Shown here piece after piece: positions 48,196 to 56,802 of a stretch of 64,000 nucleotides of DNA. Source of the DNA: Bacteroidales bacterium. Lineage in GTDB: Bacteria > Bacteroidota > Bacteroidia > Bacteroidales > P3. The notes beneath the pieces were generated by a model that ran no database searches, was not told where the DNA came from, and saw only the letters and a list, made by a program, of their open reading frames with translations. Within the stretch, counting starts at the first letter, position 1; every line of letters starts with the position of its first letter. The stretch spans positions 30,263 through 94,262 of the forward strand of contig JAFZTV010000011.1 in assembly GCA_017618625.1 (NCBI GenBank), written 5' to 3'. The translations under genes and the position numbers were made by a program.

Positions 48196-49160
48196 TGAAG
48201 TTGCGTTGGCTATTGATATTAGCTGCATTGTTGCTTGTGACGGCTTCGTGTCGGAACAAGGGTGCCGAAGTGAAGTTCGCTCGATTTGAGAAGGTGCTTT
48301 TCGATACACAGACCGACCAGCTGCAGGGCAAGTTGGAGGCTGTGCGAAGCGATTTCGCCTCGCCGCTTATCAACTGCGCCCCAGAAAACCCGGTGTATAT
48401 GCAGCAGCTGACGGCGTTTGTGAGCGACCCGTTCGTGAAGGAGATTTATCGCCTCACCGACAGTTGCTACGGCAATCTTTCATGGCTTGAGAAGGAGCTT
48501 TCAGCGGCAGTTGGAAAGGCACAGAAGATGTCGGACAGTGTGGCCCCGAAACGCTATTTCACGATGATTACGGGAGACCTTGAGGACTACCGCAACCGAG
48601 TGTTCTGCTACGGTGGCGACCTGGTGCTGTCGATAGACCACTATGTTTTGCCCTACACGCAGCATATAGGTTATTGCAACTGTCCGATGTATATCGTCAA
48701 CCTGTCGGACTGCCGCTATATTGCCGCGGACTGTATGGCTGCCATGGCCAGGAGCCGCATAGCGATGCCAGAGGGCGAACCGATGCTGCTCGACTATATT
48801 GTGATGGAGGGCAAGGTGCAGTATTTTCTTGAGCAGACGATGCCTTCGACACCCGACACCATCCGTTTGCGTTATACCAAGGGTCAGCTCGACTGGATGC
48901 AGCATAGCGAAAAAGATGTATGGGGTTATTTCCTGCAAAACAATCTGTTGTATGAACGGGATATGGCTCGCATACACAATTTCATAGACGAGGCACCGAA
49001 GACCAACGCATTTCGCAACTCGGCGCCCCGAACCACCGATTATCTGGGCCTGCAGATTGTGCGTGCATATATGAAACGAAGCGGTGCAAGCCTCGACGAA
49101 CTCTTTGCCAATACCGACTCGCAGGCAATACTGCAGAAGTCGGGATTCAAACCGAAATGA
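48192..49160 (+). CDS. gldB: GldB-like lipoprotein
   Basis: 322 residues. The signal ends in the lipobox VTASC (Cys20). The rest follows GldB wording: YIVMEGKVQYFLEQTMP, YTKGQLDWMQHSEKDVWGYFLQNNLLY and PRTTDYLGLQIVRAYM. GldB is an essential lipoprotein linked to gliding and found also in non-gliding Bacteroidetes. The start overlaps the stop of the DUF349 gene. No other gld gene is here. Confidence 0.8.
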   Translation: MMKLRWLLILAALLLVTASCRNKGAEVKFARFEKVLFDTQTDQLQGKLEAVRSDFASPLINCAPENPVYMQQLTAFVSDPFVKEIYRLTDSCYGNLSWLEKELSAAVGKAQKMSDSVAPKRYFTMITGDLEDYRNRVFCYGGDLVLSIDHYVLPYTQHIGYCNCPMYIVNLSDCRYIAADCMAAMARSRIAMPEGEPMLLDYIVMEGKVQYFLEQTMPSTPDTIRLRYTKGQLDWMQHSEKDVWGYFLQNNLLYERDMARIHNFIDEAPKTNAFRNSAPRTTDYLGLQIVRAYMKRSGASLDELFANTDSQAILQKSGFKPK

Positions 49161-49225
49161 TGGTGAGTCCTGAAAAGTGAATTGACAATAGAAAATCAAT
49201 CAAACATACAAACAACGAAACACTC

Positions 49226-51166
49226 ATGGCCAAGAAGAAAAACAGAATACCGAATATATATGCCTATCTGCTGATAAAGTTCTTGCTGGCGTTCTTTGCA
49301 CTGCTTGTGGCTCAGGCGGTGTTTGTCATTGTCAACATGGATATGTGCCATGTGGAGACTTCGCATGACTGGTGGCGTCTGATTTGGGGCAATGTGGTGT
49401 TCGGCCTGGCAACGGTGAGCACGGCGTTCCTGCCCTATTTTGTGCTGATGCTTATCCCCACCGAGTTGAGGTGGAAACGTTGGTACAGGGTGATTTGTGA
49501 AATCATATACTATGCCGTGCTGCTGCTTATGATAGTGCCGGCCTTCTGCGATGCGATATACTACCAGCATACGCTCAGGTTGCTTTCGGCAGACATCTTC
49601 CACTATCTGACAGTTGGAGGACAGATGGGTACCCTGACCTGGATGTTCCTTACCGACTTCTGGCCGGTGACGCTGACAGGCGTGGTGCTGCTCATTGTTG
49701 ACCTTATCATCGGAGTCAGAATGAAACTGCCCGAGAGAGACAGCTGGCGTAACCATACGGCCAATGACTGGGTGGGATTCGCAGTTTGTATGATTCTGTT
49801 GGCGATAATGGTGCGAGGTGGATTCGGACGCTACTGCTTGCAGCTGAGCGATGCTGCAAAGTATGCCGAGCCGAAGAACACCGTGCTGGTGTCGAACAGC
49901 TTGTACAGCGTGATTCGCACGATGTGGACCGACGAACTGCCGAAGGAAGACATTATGGACAGGAACGAGGCAATGCACCACTTCTCAACCGATTTCCGCA
50001 AGACGCCGATAGACAGCACGCTCGGTTGCGACGGATGGAGACCAGGAGCTGGACGCTATGTGAGCCGTGTTTATGCTGGCGACACGTTGCTGTCGGAAAC
50101 AGAAAGGCAGAAAAACGTGGTGGTTATAGTGCTTGAGAGTTTCTCGCAGGAATATATGGGATGCTATGGAGCGGAGAAGTCATATACTCCGTTCCTCGAC
50201 TCGCTGGCAAAGGTGTGCTACCTCTACAATGGGCGCAGCAACGGCAAGAAATCGATAGAAGGCATAGCGGCAATCACGGGTTCGATACCGACGCTGACAT
50301 ATACGGCATACACGCTCTCGGATTACTATGACAGCACGGCGGCGACGCTGCCGTCGATACTGCACAGGCACGGCTACAACACGGCTTTCTATCATGGCAC
50401 CTACAACGGGGTGATGAATTTCGACAGCTACTGTCGCCATGCCGGATTCGACAACTATTACGGCAAGGACGAGTATATGGCAGAAGGAATTGGCAGCGAT
50501 GCCGATTACGACGGAGCATGGGGTATATTCGACGAACCGTTCTTGAGATATACGAACGGGAAAATGTCGGCTACGAAAGAACCTTTCTTCTCGATGATAT
50601 TCACTGTTACGTCGCACCATCCGTTCCCTGTGCCGGAGCAGTATAAGGATGTTTTCAAGGCCGCCAAGGGCGAGAGCCCTCTGTTGAAGTGCATCAGATA
50701 TACCGACTATTCGCTTGGACAGTTCTTTAAAGCGGCATCGAAGGAAGAGTGGTTCAAGAATACCTTGTTCGTCATCATGGCCGACCATCCGGGTTATGTG
50801 CTGAGCAAGCCGTTCAGCACCCTCTCGGGATTATACCGCATACCGGTGATGATATATGATCCGTCGAGAGAGTTTGGGCAGAAAAGTGAACGCATAGTGC
50901 AGCAACCCGATGTGATGCCTACCATACTTGACTATCTGGGATACAAGGATCGTTGTGTCTGTTTCGGCAGCAGTGTGTTCCGTGATGAAGACGGATACCA
51001 GGTGGCTTTCGGAAACGGATACTACCAGTTGAACACCTGCGATACCGTGACGGCGACAATCTGCGGCAGGTACGAGGAGGGAAGAGAGGAAGACCTGAAT
51101 TTCCTGAAGGCCTATCTGAAACAGTACAGAGATGTGTTGAAAGACCGCGAACGGGCAGAAAAATAA
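49226..51166 (+). CDS. LtaS-like phosphoglycerol (sulfatase-fold) transferase
   Basis: 646 residues. Five transmembrane segments occupy about residues 1-200, followed by a periplasmic alkaline phosphatase-fold domain. Metal and nucleophile sites can be read: VVVIVLESFS (Glu304), NGKKSIEGIAAITGSIP (Ser343 where LtaS has its Thr) and FVIMADHPGY (Asp-His). HHPFPVPEQY is also family-like. Such enzymes move glycerophosphate or similar groups from phospholipid to a glycan. In a Gram-negative the acceptor could be a periplasmic glucan or lipid A-like glycan; this is inference. The lipid kinase gene starts 7 bp later. Confidence 0.88.
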   Translation: MAKKKNRIPNIYAYLLIKFLLAFFALLVAQAVFVIVNMDMCHVETSHDWWRLIWGNVVFGLATVSTAFLPYFVLMLIPTELRWKRWYRVICEIIYYAVLLLMIVPAFCDAIYYQHTLRLLSADIFHYLTVGGQMGTLTWMFLTDFWPVTLTGVVLLIVDLIIGVRMKLPERDSWRNHTANDWVGFAVCMILLAIMVRGGFGRYCLQLSDAAKYAEPKNTVLVSNSLYSVIRTMWTDELPKEDIMDRNEAMHHFSTDFRKTPIDSTLGCDGWRPGAGRYVSRVYAGDTLLSETERQKNVVVIVLESFSQEYMGCYGAEKSYTPFLDSLAKVCYLYNGRSNGKKSIEGIAAITGSIPTLTYTAYTLSDYYDSTAATLPSILHRHGYNTAFYHGTYNGVMNFDSYCRHAGFDNYYGKDEYMAEGIGSDADYDGAWGIFDEPFLRYTNGKMSATKEPFFSMIFTVTSHHPFPVPEQYKDVFKAAKGESPLLKCIRYTDYSLGQFFKAASKEEWFKNTLFVIMADHPGYVLSKPFSTLSGLYRIPVMIYDPSREFGQKSERIVQQPDVMPTILDYLGYKDRCVCFGSSVFRDEDGYQVAFGNGYYQLNTCDTVTATICGRYEEGREEDLNFLKAYLKQYRDVLKDRERAEK

Positions 51167-51173
51167 TAGTTGA

Positions 51174-52115
51174 ATGATGAAGAAGAAAGCTCTTTTTATA
51201 GTCAACCCCATATCAGGAGTCGGAAAGCAGAAGCGGATAGAAAAACTGCTTAAAGACAATCTGAACCATGATTTGATTGAGCATGAAATACGATATACTG
51301 AGTATATTCACCATGGTACGGAAATAGCGCGAGAGGCGAGCCAGAAAGACTATGACGCTATCGTGGCTGTGGGTGGCGACGGGAGTGTGAACGACGTGGT
51401 GAGCGGGATGTTCGGCAGCGGAAAGGTGCTGGGCATCATCCCCTGTGGCAGTGGCAACGGGTTGGCAAGAAACATGAAACTCTCGCTCATTCCGGCGTTT
51501 GCGGTGAGAAACCTCAACTACTGGCATGAGATGAGCATAGACACCATTCTGCTGAATGAGCAATATAAGATAGCAAGTATCGCAGGGGTTGGCTTCGATG
51601 CATTCATAGCACGTTTGATGAAGGCGGCAAAGACACGCGGATTCCCGGCATATTTGAACTTGATATTGAGGGAATACCCTACATACGAGTGCAAAGACTA
51701 CAAACTGATATTCGACGGAAAGGAATTGGAACGCAACGCTTGGTTCATCACCTTCGCCAATTCGAACCAGTTCGGATACAACGCCACCATTGCACCGCAG
51801 GCCAAACTTAACGACGGATTGATAGACGTAAGCATAGTGGATAAAATCCCGATTGAGCATGTTGCGATAACAGGACCTTTGGTGTATGCCAACCACTTCG
51901 AACTGAGCCAGCATGTTGAGATGTTCAAGGCGAGGGAGATTGTGGTGAAAGGCAATGTCGATCACTGGGTGAATATAGACGGAGAGGGAATCAACGTCGG
52001 TACGGAACTGCAATTCGTGAACCATCACGCATCATTGAGGGTTATCGGACAGCATACTGTTGTCGATGCCCATGAATATAACATAGCACAAATCAAAAAG
52101 ACCATCAAACTATGA
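51174..52115 (+). CDS. Diacylglycerol kinase family lipid kinase (YegS/DgkB-like)
   Basis: 313 residues. FIVNPISGVGKQK at the start, VAVGGDGSVNDVV (GGDGT-type nucleotide loop) near residue 63 and IPCGSGNGLARNM near 87 are the DAGK catalytic motifs. DGLIDVSIVDK near the C-terminus is the usual closing motif. It phosphorylates diacylglycerol or a related lipid at the inner face of the membrane. Spacing to the LtaS-like gene (7 bp) and a 4-bp overlap with the next gene indicate one operon. Confidence 0.92.
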   Translation: MMKKKALFIVNPISGVGKQKRIEKLLKDNLNHDLIEHEIRYTEYIHHGTEIAREASQKDYDAIVAVGGDGSVNDVVSGMFGSGKVLGIIPCGSGNGLARNMKLSLIPAFAVRNLNYWHEMSIDTILLNEQYKIASIAGVGFDAFIARLMKAAKTRGFPAYLNLILREYPTYECKDYKLIFDGKELERNAWFITFANSNQFGYNATIAPQAKLNDGLIDVSIVDKIPIEHVAITGPLVYANHFELSQHVEMFKAREIVVKGNVDHWVNIDGEGINVGTELQFVNHHASLRVIGQHTVVDAHEYNIAQIKKTIKL

Positions 52116-52717
52116 GACATTACATAACGATTATTCTTGCATCCGCTCTGGTTGCGCTGACGTTCAGTTCGTGTACATCGTTAAAGAAATTCGTCAACAA
52201 GGATGTCGAGGACGAGGATTTCATCATCAGCCAACTTTATGCTGACGAGTATGTCGAGGAGAAGCCGTTTGTGCCGCAGAAACCTGTGGGTACGGTCACC
52301 AGCAACGGAAAGGTGGGCAAGCTCGGCATCGAGGTGACGAAATCGGACAACAAGAAACTCTACGACGCCATCGAGGACTGGTACGGCACTCCTTATAAAT
52401 ACGGCGGATGCTCGAAACAGGGCGTCGATTGCTCATGCTTTGTGGGCAACGTGTTCAAGACCGTCTATGGCGTCGCGCTGAAACGTTCGGCGCACGACAT
52501 CTACGAGAACAACTGCACCCCGGTGTCGAAAGACAAGCTGAAAGAGGGCGATTTCGTGTTCTTCACGAACAATAACAAGAGGGTGTCGCATGTGGGCATC
52601 TACCTGAAGGACGGTATGTTCGCACACTCGTCCACCTCGCGCGGGGTGATGATAAGCAAGCTCGACAACAGCTATTGGAAACAGCATTTCTATAAAGGAG
52701 GAAGGCTGAAGAAATAG
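52112..52717 (+). CDS. NlpC/P60 family lipoprotein (peptidoglycan endopeptidase)
   Basis: 201 residues. The signal ends in the lipobox FSSC (Cys21). The NlpC/P60 domain starts at about residue 82 and shows GTPYKYGGCSKQGVDCSCFV with catalytic Cys107, RVSHVGIYL with His160 and FAHSSTSRGV with His172. It should cleave D-Glu-diaminopimelate bonds in peptidoglycan peptides. The first four bases overlap the lipid kinase gene. Confidence 0.93.
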   Translation: MRHYITIILASALVALTFSSCTSLKKFVNKDVEDEDFIISQLYADEYVEEKPFVPQKPVGTVTSNGKVGKLGIEVTKSDNKKLYDAIEDWYGTPYKYGGCSKQGVDCSCFVGNVFKTVYGVALKRSAHDIYENNCTPVSKDKLKEGDFVFFTNNNKRVSHVGIYLKDGMFAHSSTSRGVMISKLDNSYWKQHFYKGGRLKK

Positions 52718-52756
52718 GTGGACTGGGCGAATAAAAGTAAGGAACGGTTAGCAAAT

Positions 52757-53095
52757 ATGGGAAAGAAAAAAAATAAGGTTGGAGTGGTTTTCTCGACGAA
52801 TCCCGATTTCCAATACGAGTACGAGGACGATTCGGCGGTGGAGACGCTTGAGCCTTCGAAGCAGAAACTGACGGTGCGTATCGACCGCCATGCGCGCGGT
52901 GGCAAGCAGGTGACGCTGGTGACTGGCTTCGTGGGTACTGACTACGACTTAGCCGAATTGGGTAAGAAACTCAAAAGCCGCTGTGGTGTCGGTGGTTCGG
53001 CTAAAGAGGGCGAGATAATCATTCAGGGTGACTTCCGCGACAAGGTGATAGAACTGCTCCAGGCAGACGGCTACCGCACCGTGAAAGGAAACTAG
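52757..53095 (+). CDS. SUI1/eIF1-family translation factor (YciH-like)
   Basis: 112 residues from the ATG at 52757. The SUI1 domain occupies the C-terminal 80 residues: LTVRIDRHARGGKQVTLVTGF and LAELGKKLKSRCGVGGSAKEGEIIIQGDFR, the typical KKLKxxCGxGGxxKxxxIxxQGD wording. It may influence start-codon choice. A GTG at 52718 directly after the previous stop would add 13 residues and cannot be excluded. Confidence 0.9.
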   Translation: MGKKKNKVGVVFSTNPDFQYEYEDDSAVETLEPSKQKLTVRIDRHARGGKQVTLVTGFVGTDYDLAELGKKLKSRCGVGGSAKEGEIIIQGDFRDKVIELLQADGYRTVKGN

Positions 53096-53173
53096 GTCCG
53101 TGCCCGGACAGGGCAATAATGATTAAGGGTTAAAGAGCATTCAACAAAAATATTTGTCGATTCACTATTCACA

Positions 53174-54616
53174 ATGGCAGACAACAACAATATCATAAAC
53201 GAAGTTACCAACGAGGAGTACAAGTGGGGATTTACCACCGACGTGGAGACGGAGACGATAGGCAAGGGACTCAACGAGGATGTGGTGCGTCTGATTTCGA
53301 AGAAGAAGAACGAACCCGATTGGCTGCTTGACTTCCGTCTGAAAGCGTTCCGCCGCTGGCAGGCGATGAAGGAGCCCGACTGGGCGCACCTCGAATACGA
53401 GACCCCGAACTACCAGGACATCATATATTTCGCGGCACCCAAGCAGCAGCCGAAGAAAAGCCTCGACGAGGTTGACCCCGAGCTGCTGGCTACCTTCGAC
53501 AAGCTGGGCATCCCGCTGCGCGAACAGAAACAGCTGGCTGGCGTGGCCTACGACGCCATCATGGACTCGGTGTCGGTCAAGACCACCTCGCAGAAGCACC
53601 TCGAGGAGAAAGGCATCATCTTCATGTCCATCAGCGAGGCGGTGCAGAAATACCCCGAACTGGTGAAGCAATATCTCGGCACGGTGGTGCCCGCATCCGA
53701 CAACTTCTTCGCGGCGTTGAACTCGGCCGTGTTCAGCGACGGCTCGTTCTGCTACATCCCCAAAGGGGTGCGCTGCCCCGTGGAGCTGTCGAGCTACTTC
53801 CGCATCAACGCCAAGGGCACGGGCCAGTTCGAGCGCACGCTCATCGTCGCCGACGAAGGTGCCTACGTGAGCTACATGGAAGGCTGCACCGCTCCCCAGC
53901 GCGACGAGAACCAGCTGCATGCCGCCATCGTCGAAATCGTGGTCATGAAAGACGCCGAGGTGAAATACTCCACCGTCCAGAACTGGTACCCCGGTGACAA
54001 GGACGGCAAGGGCGGCATCTACAACTTCGTCACCAAGCGCGGCATCTGCAAGGGCAGCCACGCCAAACTGTCGTGGACCCAGGTCGAGACCGGATCGGCT
54101 GTGACCTGGAAATACCCCAGCTGCATACTGCAGGGCGACGACTCGACCGCTGAGTTCTACTCCGTGGCCGTCACCAACAACTACCAGCAGGCCGACACCG
54201 GCACCAAGATGATACACATAGGGCGCAACACCCACAGCACCATCATTTCGAAAGGCATATCGGCCGGACACAGCCAGAACAGCTACCGAGGACTTGTGCA
54301 GGTGAGCCGCGCCGCCGAGAACGCACGCAACTACTCGCAGTGCGACTCGCTCCTGCTCACCGACACCTGCGGAGCCCACACCTGGCCCTACATCAAGGCC
54401 GACAACTCATCTTCGACCATCGAGCACGAGGCCACCACCAGCAAAATCTCCGAGGACCAGCTCTTCTATTGCCAGCAGCGCGGCATCTCGGCCGAGAGCG
54501 CCGTGGGCCTCATCGTCAACGGCTATGCCAAAGACGTGCTCAAGAAACTCCCCATGGAGTTCGCCGTCGAAGCCCAGAAACTCCTTAGCATCACCCTCGA
54601 AGGCAGCGTAGGATGA
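53174..54616 (+). CDS. sufB: Fe-S cluster assembly protein SufB
   Basis: 480 residues, full length. Family wording is continuous: [37 protein letters not shown], the core [20 protein letters not shown], and [13 protein letters not shown] [22 protein letters not shown] with the conserved Glu and Cys. SufB is the scaffold of the SufBCD complex. Unusually sufC and sufD do not follow; the next gene, an RNA methyltransferase, overlaps its last 4 bases. Codons here end in C far more often than in the 11-33 kb region. Confidence 0.95.
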   Translation: MADNNNIINEVTNEEYKWGFTTDVETETIGKGLNEDVVRLISKKKNEPDWLLDFRLKAFRRWQAMKEPDWAHLEYETPNYQDIIYFAAPKQQPKKSLDEVDPELLATFDKLGIPLREQKQLAGVAYDAIMDSVSVKTTSQKHLEEKGIIFMSISEAVQKYPELVKQYLGTVVPASDNFFAALNSAVFSDGSFCYIPKGVRCPVELSSYFRINAKGTGQFERTLIVADEGAYVSYMEGCTAPQRDENQLHAAIVEIVVMKDAEVKYSTVQNWYPGDKDGKGGIYNFVTKRGICKGSHAKLSWTQVETGSAVTWKYPSCILQGDDSTAEFYSVAVTNNYQQADTGTKMIHIGRNTHSTIISKGISAGHSQNSYRGLVQVSRAAENARNYSQCDSLLLTDTCGAHTWPYIKADNSSSTIEHEATTSKISEDQLFYCQQRGISAESAVGLIVNGYAKDVLKKLPMEFAVEAQKLLSITLEGSVG

Positions 54617-55155
54617 AGAAGCTTACGACAGAGGAAATGCACCGACTGTCGGTGGAGGAGTTCCGCGAAGCGGAGAAGTTGCCGCTTACGGTAGTGCTGG
54701 ACAATGTGAGGAGCTTGAACAACATAGGTTCCGTGTTCCGCACATCCGACGCCTTCCGCGTGGAGCATATATCGCTCTGCGGCATCACCGCCACGCCGCC
54801 GCACCGAGAGATTCACAAGACGGCGCTGGGCGCGGAGGAGACCGTGGCGTGGTCGTACCACGAGGATACGGCCGAATGTGTGAAATCGTTGAAGGCGCGC
54901 GGCTACAGGGTGTACGCCGTTGAACTGGCGCACGGAAGTCTGAAACTTGACAAGGACAATATCGCGACTGACCGACCGATTGCATTGGTGCTCGGCAACG
55001 AGATTGACGGCGTGCAGGAGGAGGTGATGGCGCTGTGCGACGGATTTCTGGAGATACCGCAGTATGGTTCGAAACACTCGCTGAACGTAAGCTGCGCCGC
55101 CGCCATAGTCATATGGGAAGCATCAAAACAGTTGCTGTCAGTCAGCGGTCGGTAG
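54613..55155 (+). CDS. TrmH/SpoU family RNA 2'-O-methyltransferase
   Basis: 180 residues, the short SPOUT form. The three motifs are present: [18 protein letters not shown] (motif 1), [12 protein letters not shown] (motif 2) and [19 protein letters not shown] (motif 3, knot). It methylates a ribose in tRNA or rRNA using SAM; the site is not predictable. The start overlaps sufB. The last residues LLSVSGR and the stop codon are encoded by a heptamer repeat, so the C-terminus may vary. Confidence 0.9.
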   Translation: MKKLTTEEMHRLSVEEFREAEKLPLTVVLDNVRSLNNIGSVFRTSDAFRVEHISLCGITATPPHREIHKTALGAEETVAWSYHEDTAECVKSLKARGYRVYAVELAHGSLKLDKDNIATDRPIALVLGNEIDGVQEEVMALCDGFLEIPQYGSKHSLNVSCAAAIVIWEASKQLLSVSGR

Positions 55156-55168
55156 TCAGTGGTCTGTA
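55134..55168. repeat. Heptamer repeat across the methyltransferase stop codon
   Basis: GCTGTCA, GTCAGCG, GTCGGTA, GTCAGTG and GTCTGTA follow in register. The stop TAG (55153-55155) lies inside. Confidence 0.75.
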
Positions 55169-55177
55169 AACATATCT

Positions 55178-55231
55178 GAAACCTTTAAAACCTAAAACCC
55201 TTCAAACCTTTCGAACATATCAACGTATAAA
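55178..55231. repeat. Degenerate nonamer leader before the C_GCAxxG gene
   Basis: GAAACCTTT, AAAACCTAA, AACCCTTCA, AACCTTTCG, AACATATCA and ACGTATAAA have a loose 9-bp period and end at the start codon. Confidence 0.5.
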
Positions 55232-55593
55232 TGACTAAGGAAGAAAGAATGGATGCGGCGCGCGGGCTGCACAAACAAGGGTGCAACTGCTGCCAGGCGG
55301 TGGTGATGGCATGGGCCGACAAGCTGCCGATAGATAAAAATCACGCCATGAATGTGGCCGCCCCTTTCGGTCGCGGCCTCGCCGGCACGCGAGAGGTGTG
55401 CGGCTGCGTGAGCGGCATGGCGATGGTGTGCGGTTTGACGGGCAATACAGAGATGGTGCGTCCGCTGATAGAGAAATTCCGCGAGGACAACGGTGACATC
55501 GTCTGCGCCCGCCTCCTCCAGATGGGCAAGAGACCCTGCCCCGAGATGGTGGCCTACGCCGCCGGCCTGCTGGCAGAAAACCTATACGACTAA
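55231..55593 (+). CDS. C_GCAxxG_C_C family protein
   Basis: 120 residues. It has the family's Cys pattern: GCNCCQAVV near residue 17, FGRGLAGTREVCGCVSGMAMV near residues 46-68, and a further Cys in DIVCARLLQMGKRPCPEM. Members are small, probably redox- or metal-binding; the function is not established. It stands between the methyltransferase and an HD hydrolase gene, 5 bp before the latter. Confidence 0.85.
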   Translation: MTKEERMDAARGLHKQGCNCCQAVVMAWADKLPIDKNHAMNVAAPFGRGLAGTREVCGCVSGMAMVCGLTGNTEMVRPLIEKFREDNGDIVCARLLQMGKRPCPEMVAYAAGLLAENLYD

Positions 55594-55598
55594 TTGTT

Positions 55599-56714
55599 AT
55601 GACGAAACGCAAGATTATAAACGACCCGGTTTATGACGGGTTTCTCAGTATTGACGACCCGGTGATACTCGCTGTAATCGAGCATCCGTTCTTCCAGAGG
55701 CAACGGCGCATCAAGCAGCTGGGGCTTACCTTTCTGGTGTATCCCGGCGCCATGCACACCCGCTTCAGCCACATGCTGGGAGCGTTGAACCTGATGGGGC
55801 GTGCGTTGGAGGTGCTGCGGCAGAAAGGGGTGGAGATAACCGACGAGGAATGTCGCGGCGCTAAGTTGGCGATACTGCTGCACGATATCGGTCACGGGCC
55901 ATTCTCGCACACCTCGGAGCGCGTGCTGGTGGATGTTGAGCACGAGCAGATAACGCTGCTTATGATGCAGCGCATCAACGAAGAGATGCACGGGGCGCTG
56001 GATACGGCCATCGCCATATTCTCAAACACTTACCCGAAACATTTCCTGCACCAACTGGTGAGCAGCCAGCTGGATATGGACAGACTCGACTACTTGAGCC
56101 GCGACTCGTTCTTCACGGGCGTGAGCGAGGGCATTGTGGGTACCGACCGCATCATCTCGATGCTGAACGTCCACGGCGACGAGCTGGTGGTGGATGAGAA
56201 GGGGATATATAGCGTGGAGAAGTTTATCATAAGCCGCCGTCTGATGTATTGGCAGGTGTATATGCATAAGACGGTGATAGCCGCCGACCAGCTGCTGCTG
56301 GGCAGCATCCGCCGTGCCCGCGAGCTTGACCCGTCGGTGTTCCGTCTTGATACATCTTCCGTCGATTTCATCGACCGCTTTGCGGAACTCGACGACGATG
56401 ATATCATGGTGGCGGTAAAACGCTGGCAACATTCGGACGACGAGGTGCTGAGCACGCTGTGCCGCAACCTCGTGAACAGGCATCTGCCGGCGATACGTAT
56501 CAGCAACGAGCCGTTCCCGGAACAGGAGAAGTCCTATTTTACCGGTACGGGCAAGCTGAAAAACCGCTCGTATGACTTCAACGACCAGGAGATAAAAGTG
56601 CTGTACAAAGACGGCCGCTGTGTGAGCATCAGCGAGGCCAGCGACCAGTTGGACCGCCATTTCCTCGAAAAGCAGGTGACTAAATACTTCCGTTATGAGC
56701 CGAAAGGGGAGTGA
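55599..56714 (+). CDS. HD-domain phosphohydrolase (dGTPase-like)
   Basis: 371 residues. The HD motifs are clear: MHTRFSHMLGALN, LLHDIGHGPFSHTSE (HD) and LVSSQLDMDRLDYLSRDSF, which has the distal Asp. Related proteins hydrolyse deoxynucleotides or other phosphate esters with a divalent metal. Substrate unknown. The stop lies inside a heptamer repeat. Confidence 0.9.
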   Translation: MTKRKIINDPVYDGFLSIDDPVILAVIEHPFFQRQRRIKQLGLTFLVYPGAMHTRFSHMLGALNLMGRALEVLRQKGVEITDEECRGAKLAILLHDIGHGPFSHTSERVLVDVEHEQITLLMMQRINEEMHGALDTAIAIFSNTYPKHFLHQLVSSQLDMDRLDYLSRDSFFTGVSEGIVGTDRIISMLNVHGDELVVDEKGIYSVEKFIISRRLMYWQVYMHKTVIAADQLLLGSIRRARELDPSVFRLDTSSVDFIDRFAELDDDDIMVAVKRWQHSDDEVLSTLCRNLVNRHLPAIRISNEPFPEQEKSYFTGTGKLKNRSYDFNDQEIKVLYKDGRCVSISEASDQLDRHFLEKQVTKYFRYEPKGE

Positions 56715-56759
56715 TTAGTGGTCAGTAGTCAGTTTCTGGTCACAGATCACAGGTCAAAA
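56711..56759. repeat. Heptamer repeat after the HD hydrolase gene
   Basis: GTGATTA, GTGGTCA, GTAGTCA, GTTTCTG, GTCACAG, ATCACAG and GTCAAAA are contiguous and begin at the stop codon (56712-56714). Confidence 0.75.
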
Positions 56760-56766
56760 ACAATTA

Positions 56767-56798
56767 AACATATCAACGTATCAACATATCAACAAATA
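56767..56798 (+). repeat. CAA-rich octamer leader before mpl
   Basis: AACATATC, AACGTATC, AACATATC and AACAAATA form an 8-bp repeat ending 4 bp before the mpl start. No Shine-Dalgarno sequence is present. Confidence 0.75.
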
Positions 56799-56802
56799 AA
56801 TA

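Noticed and set aside
46294..48309. Leftward 671-codon open frame opposite the DUF349 gene
   Set aside because: It is the complement of Glu/Lys/Gln-rich codons, giving Leu/Phe-rich nonsense; no start context or homology.
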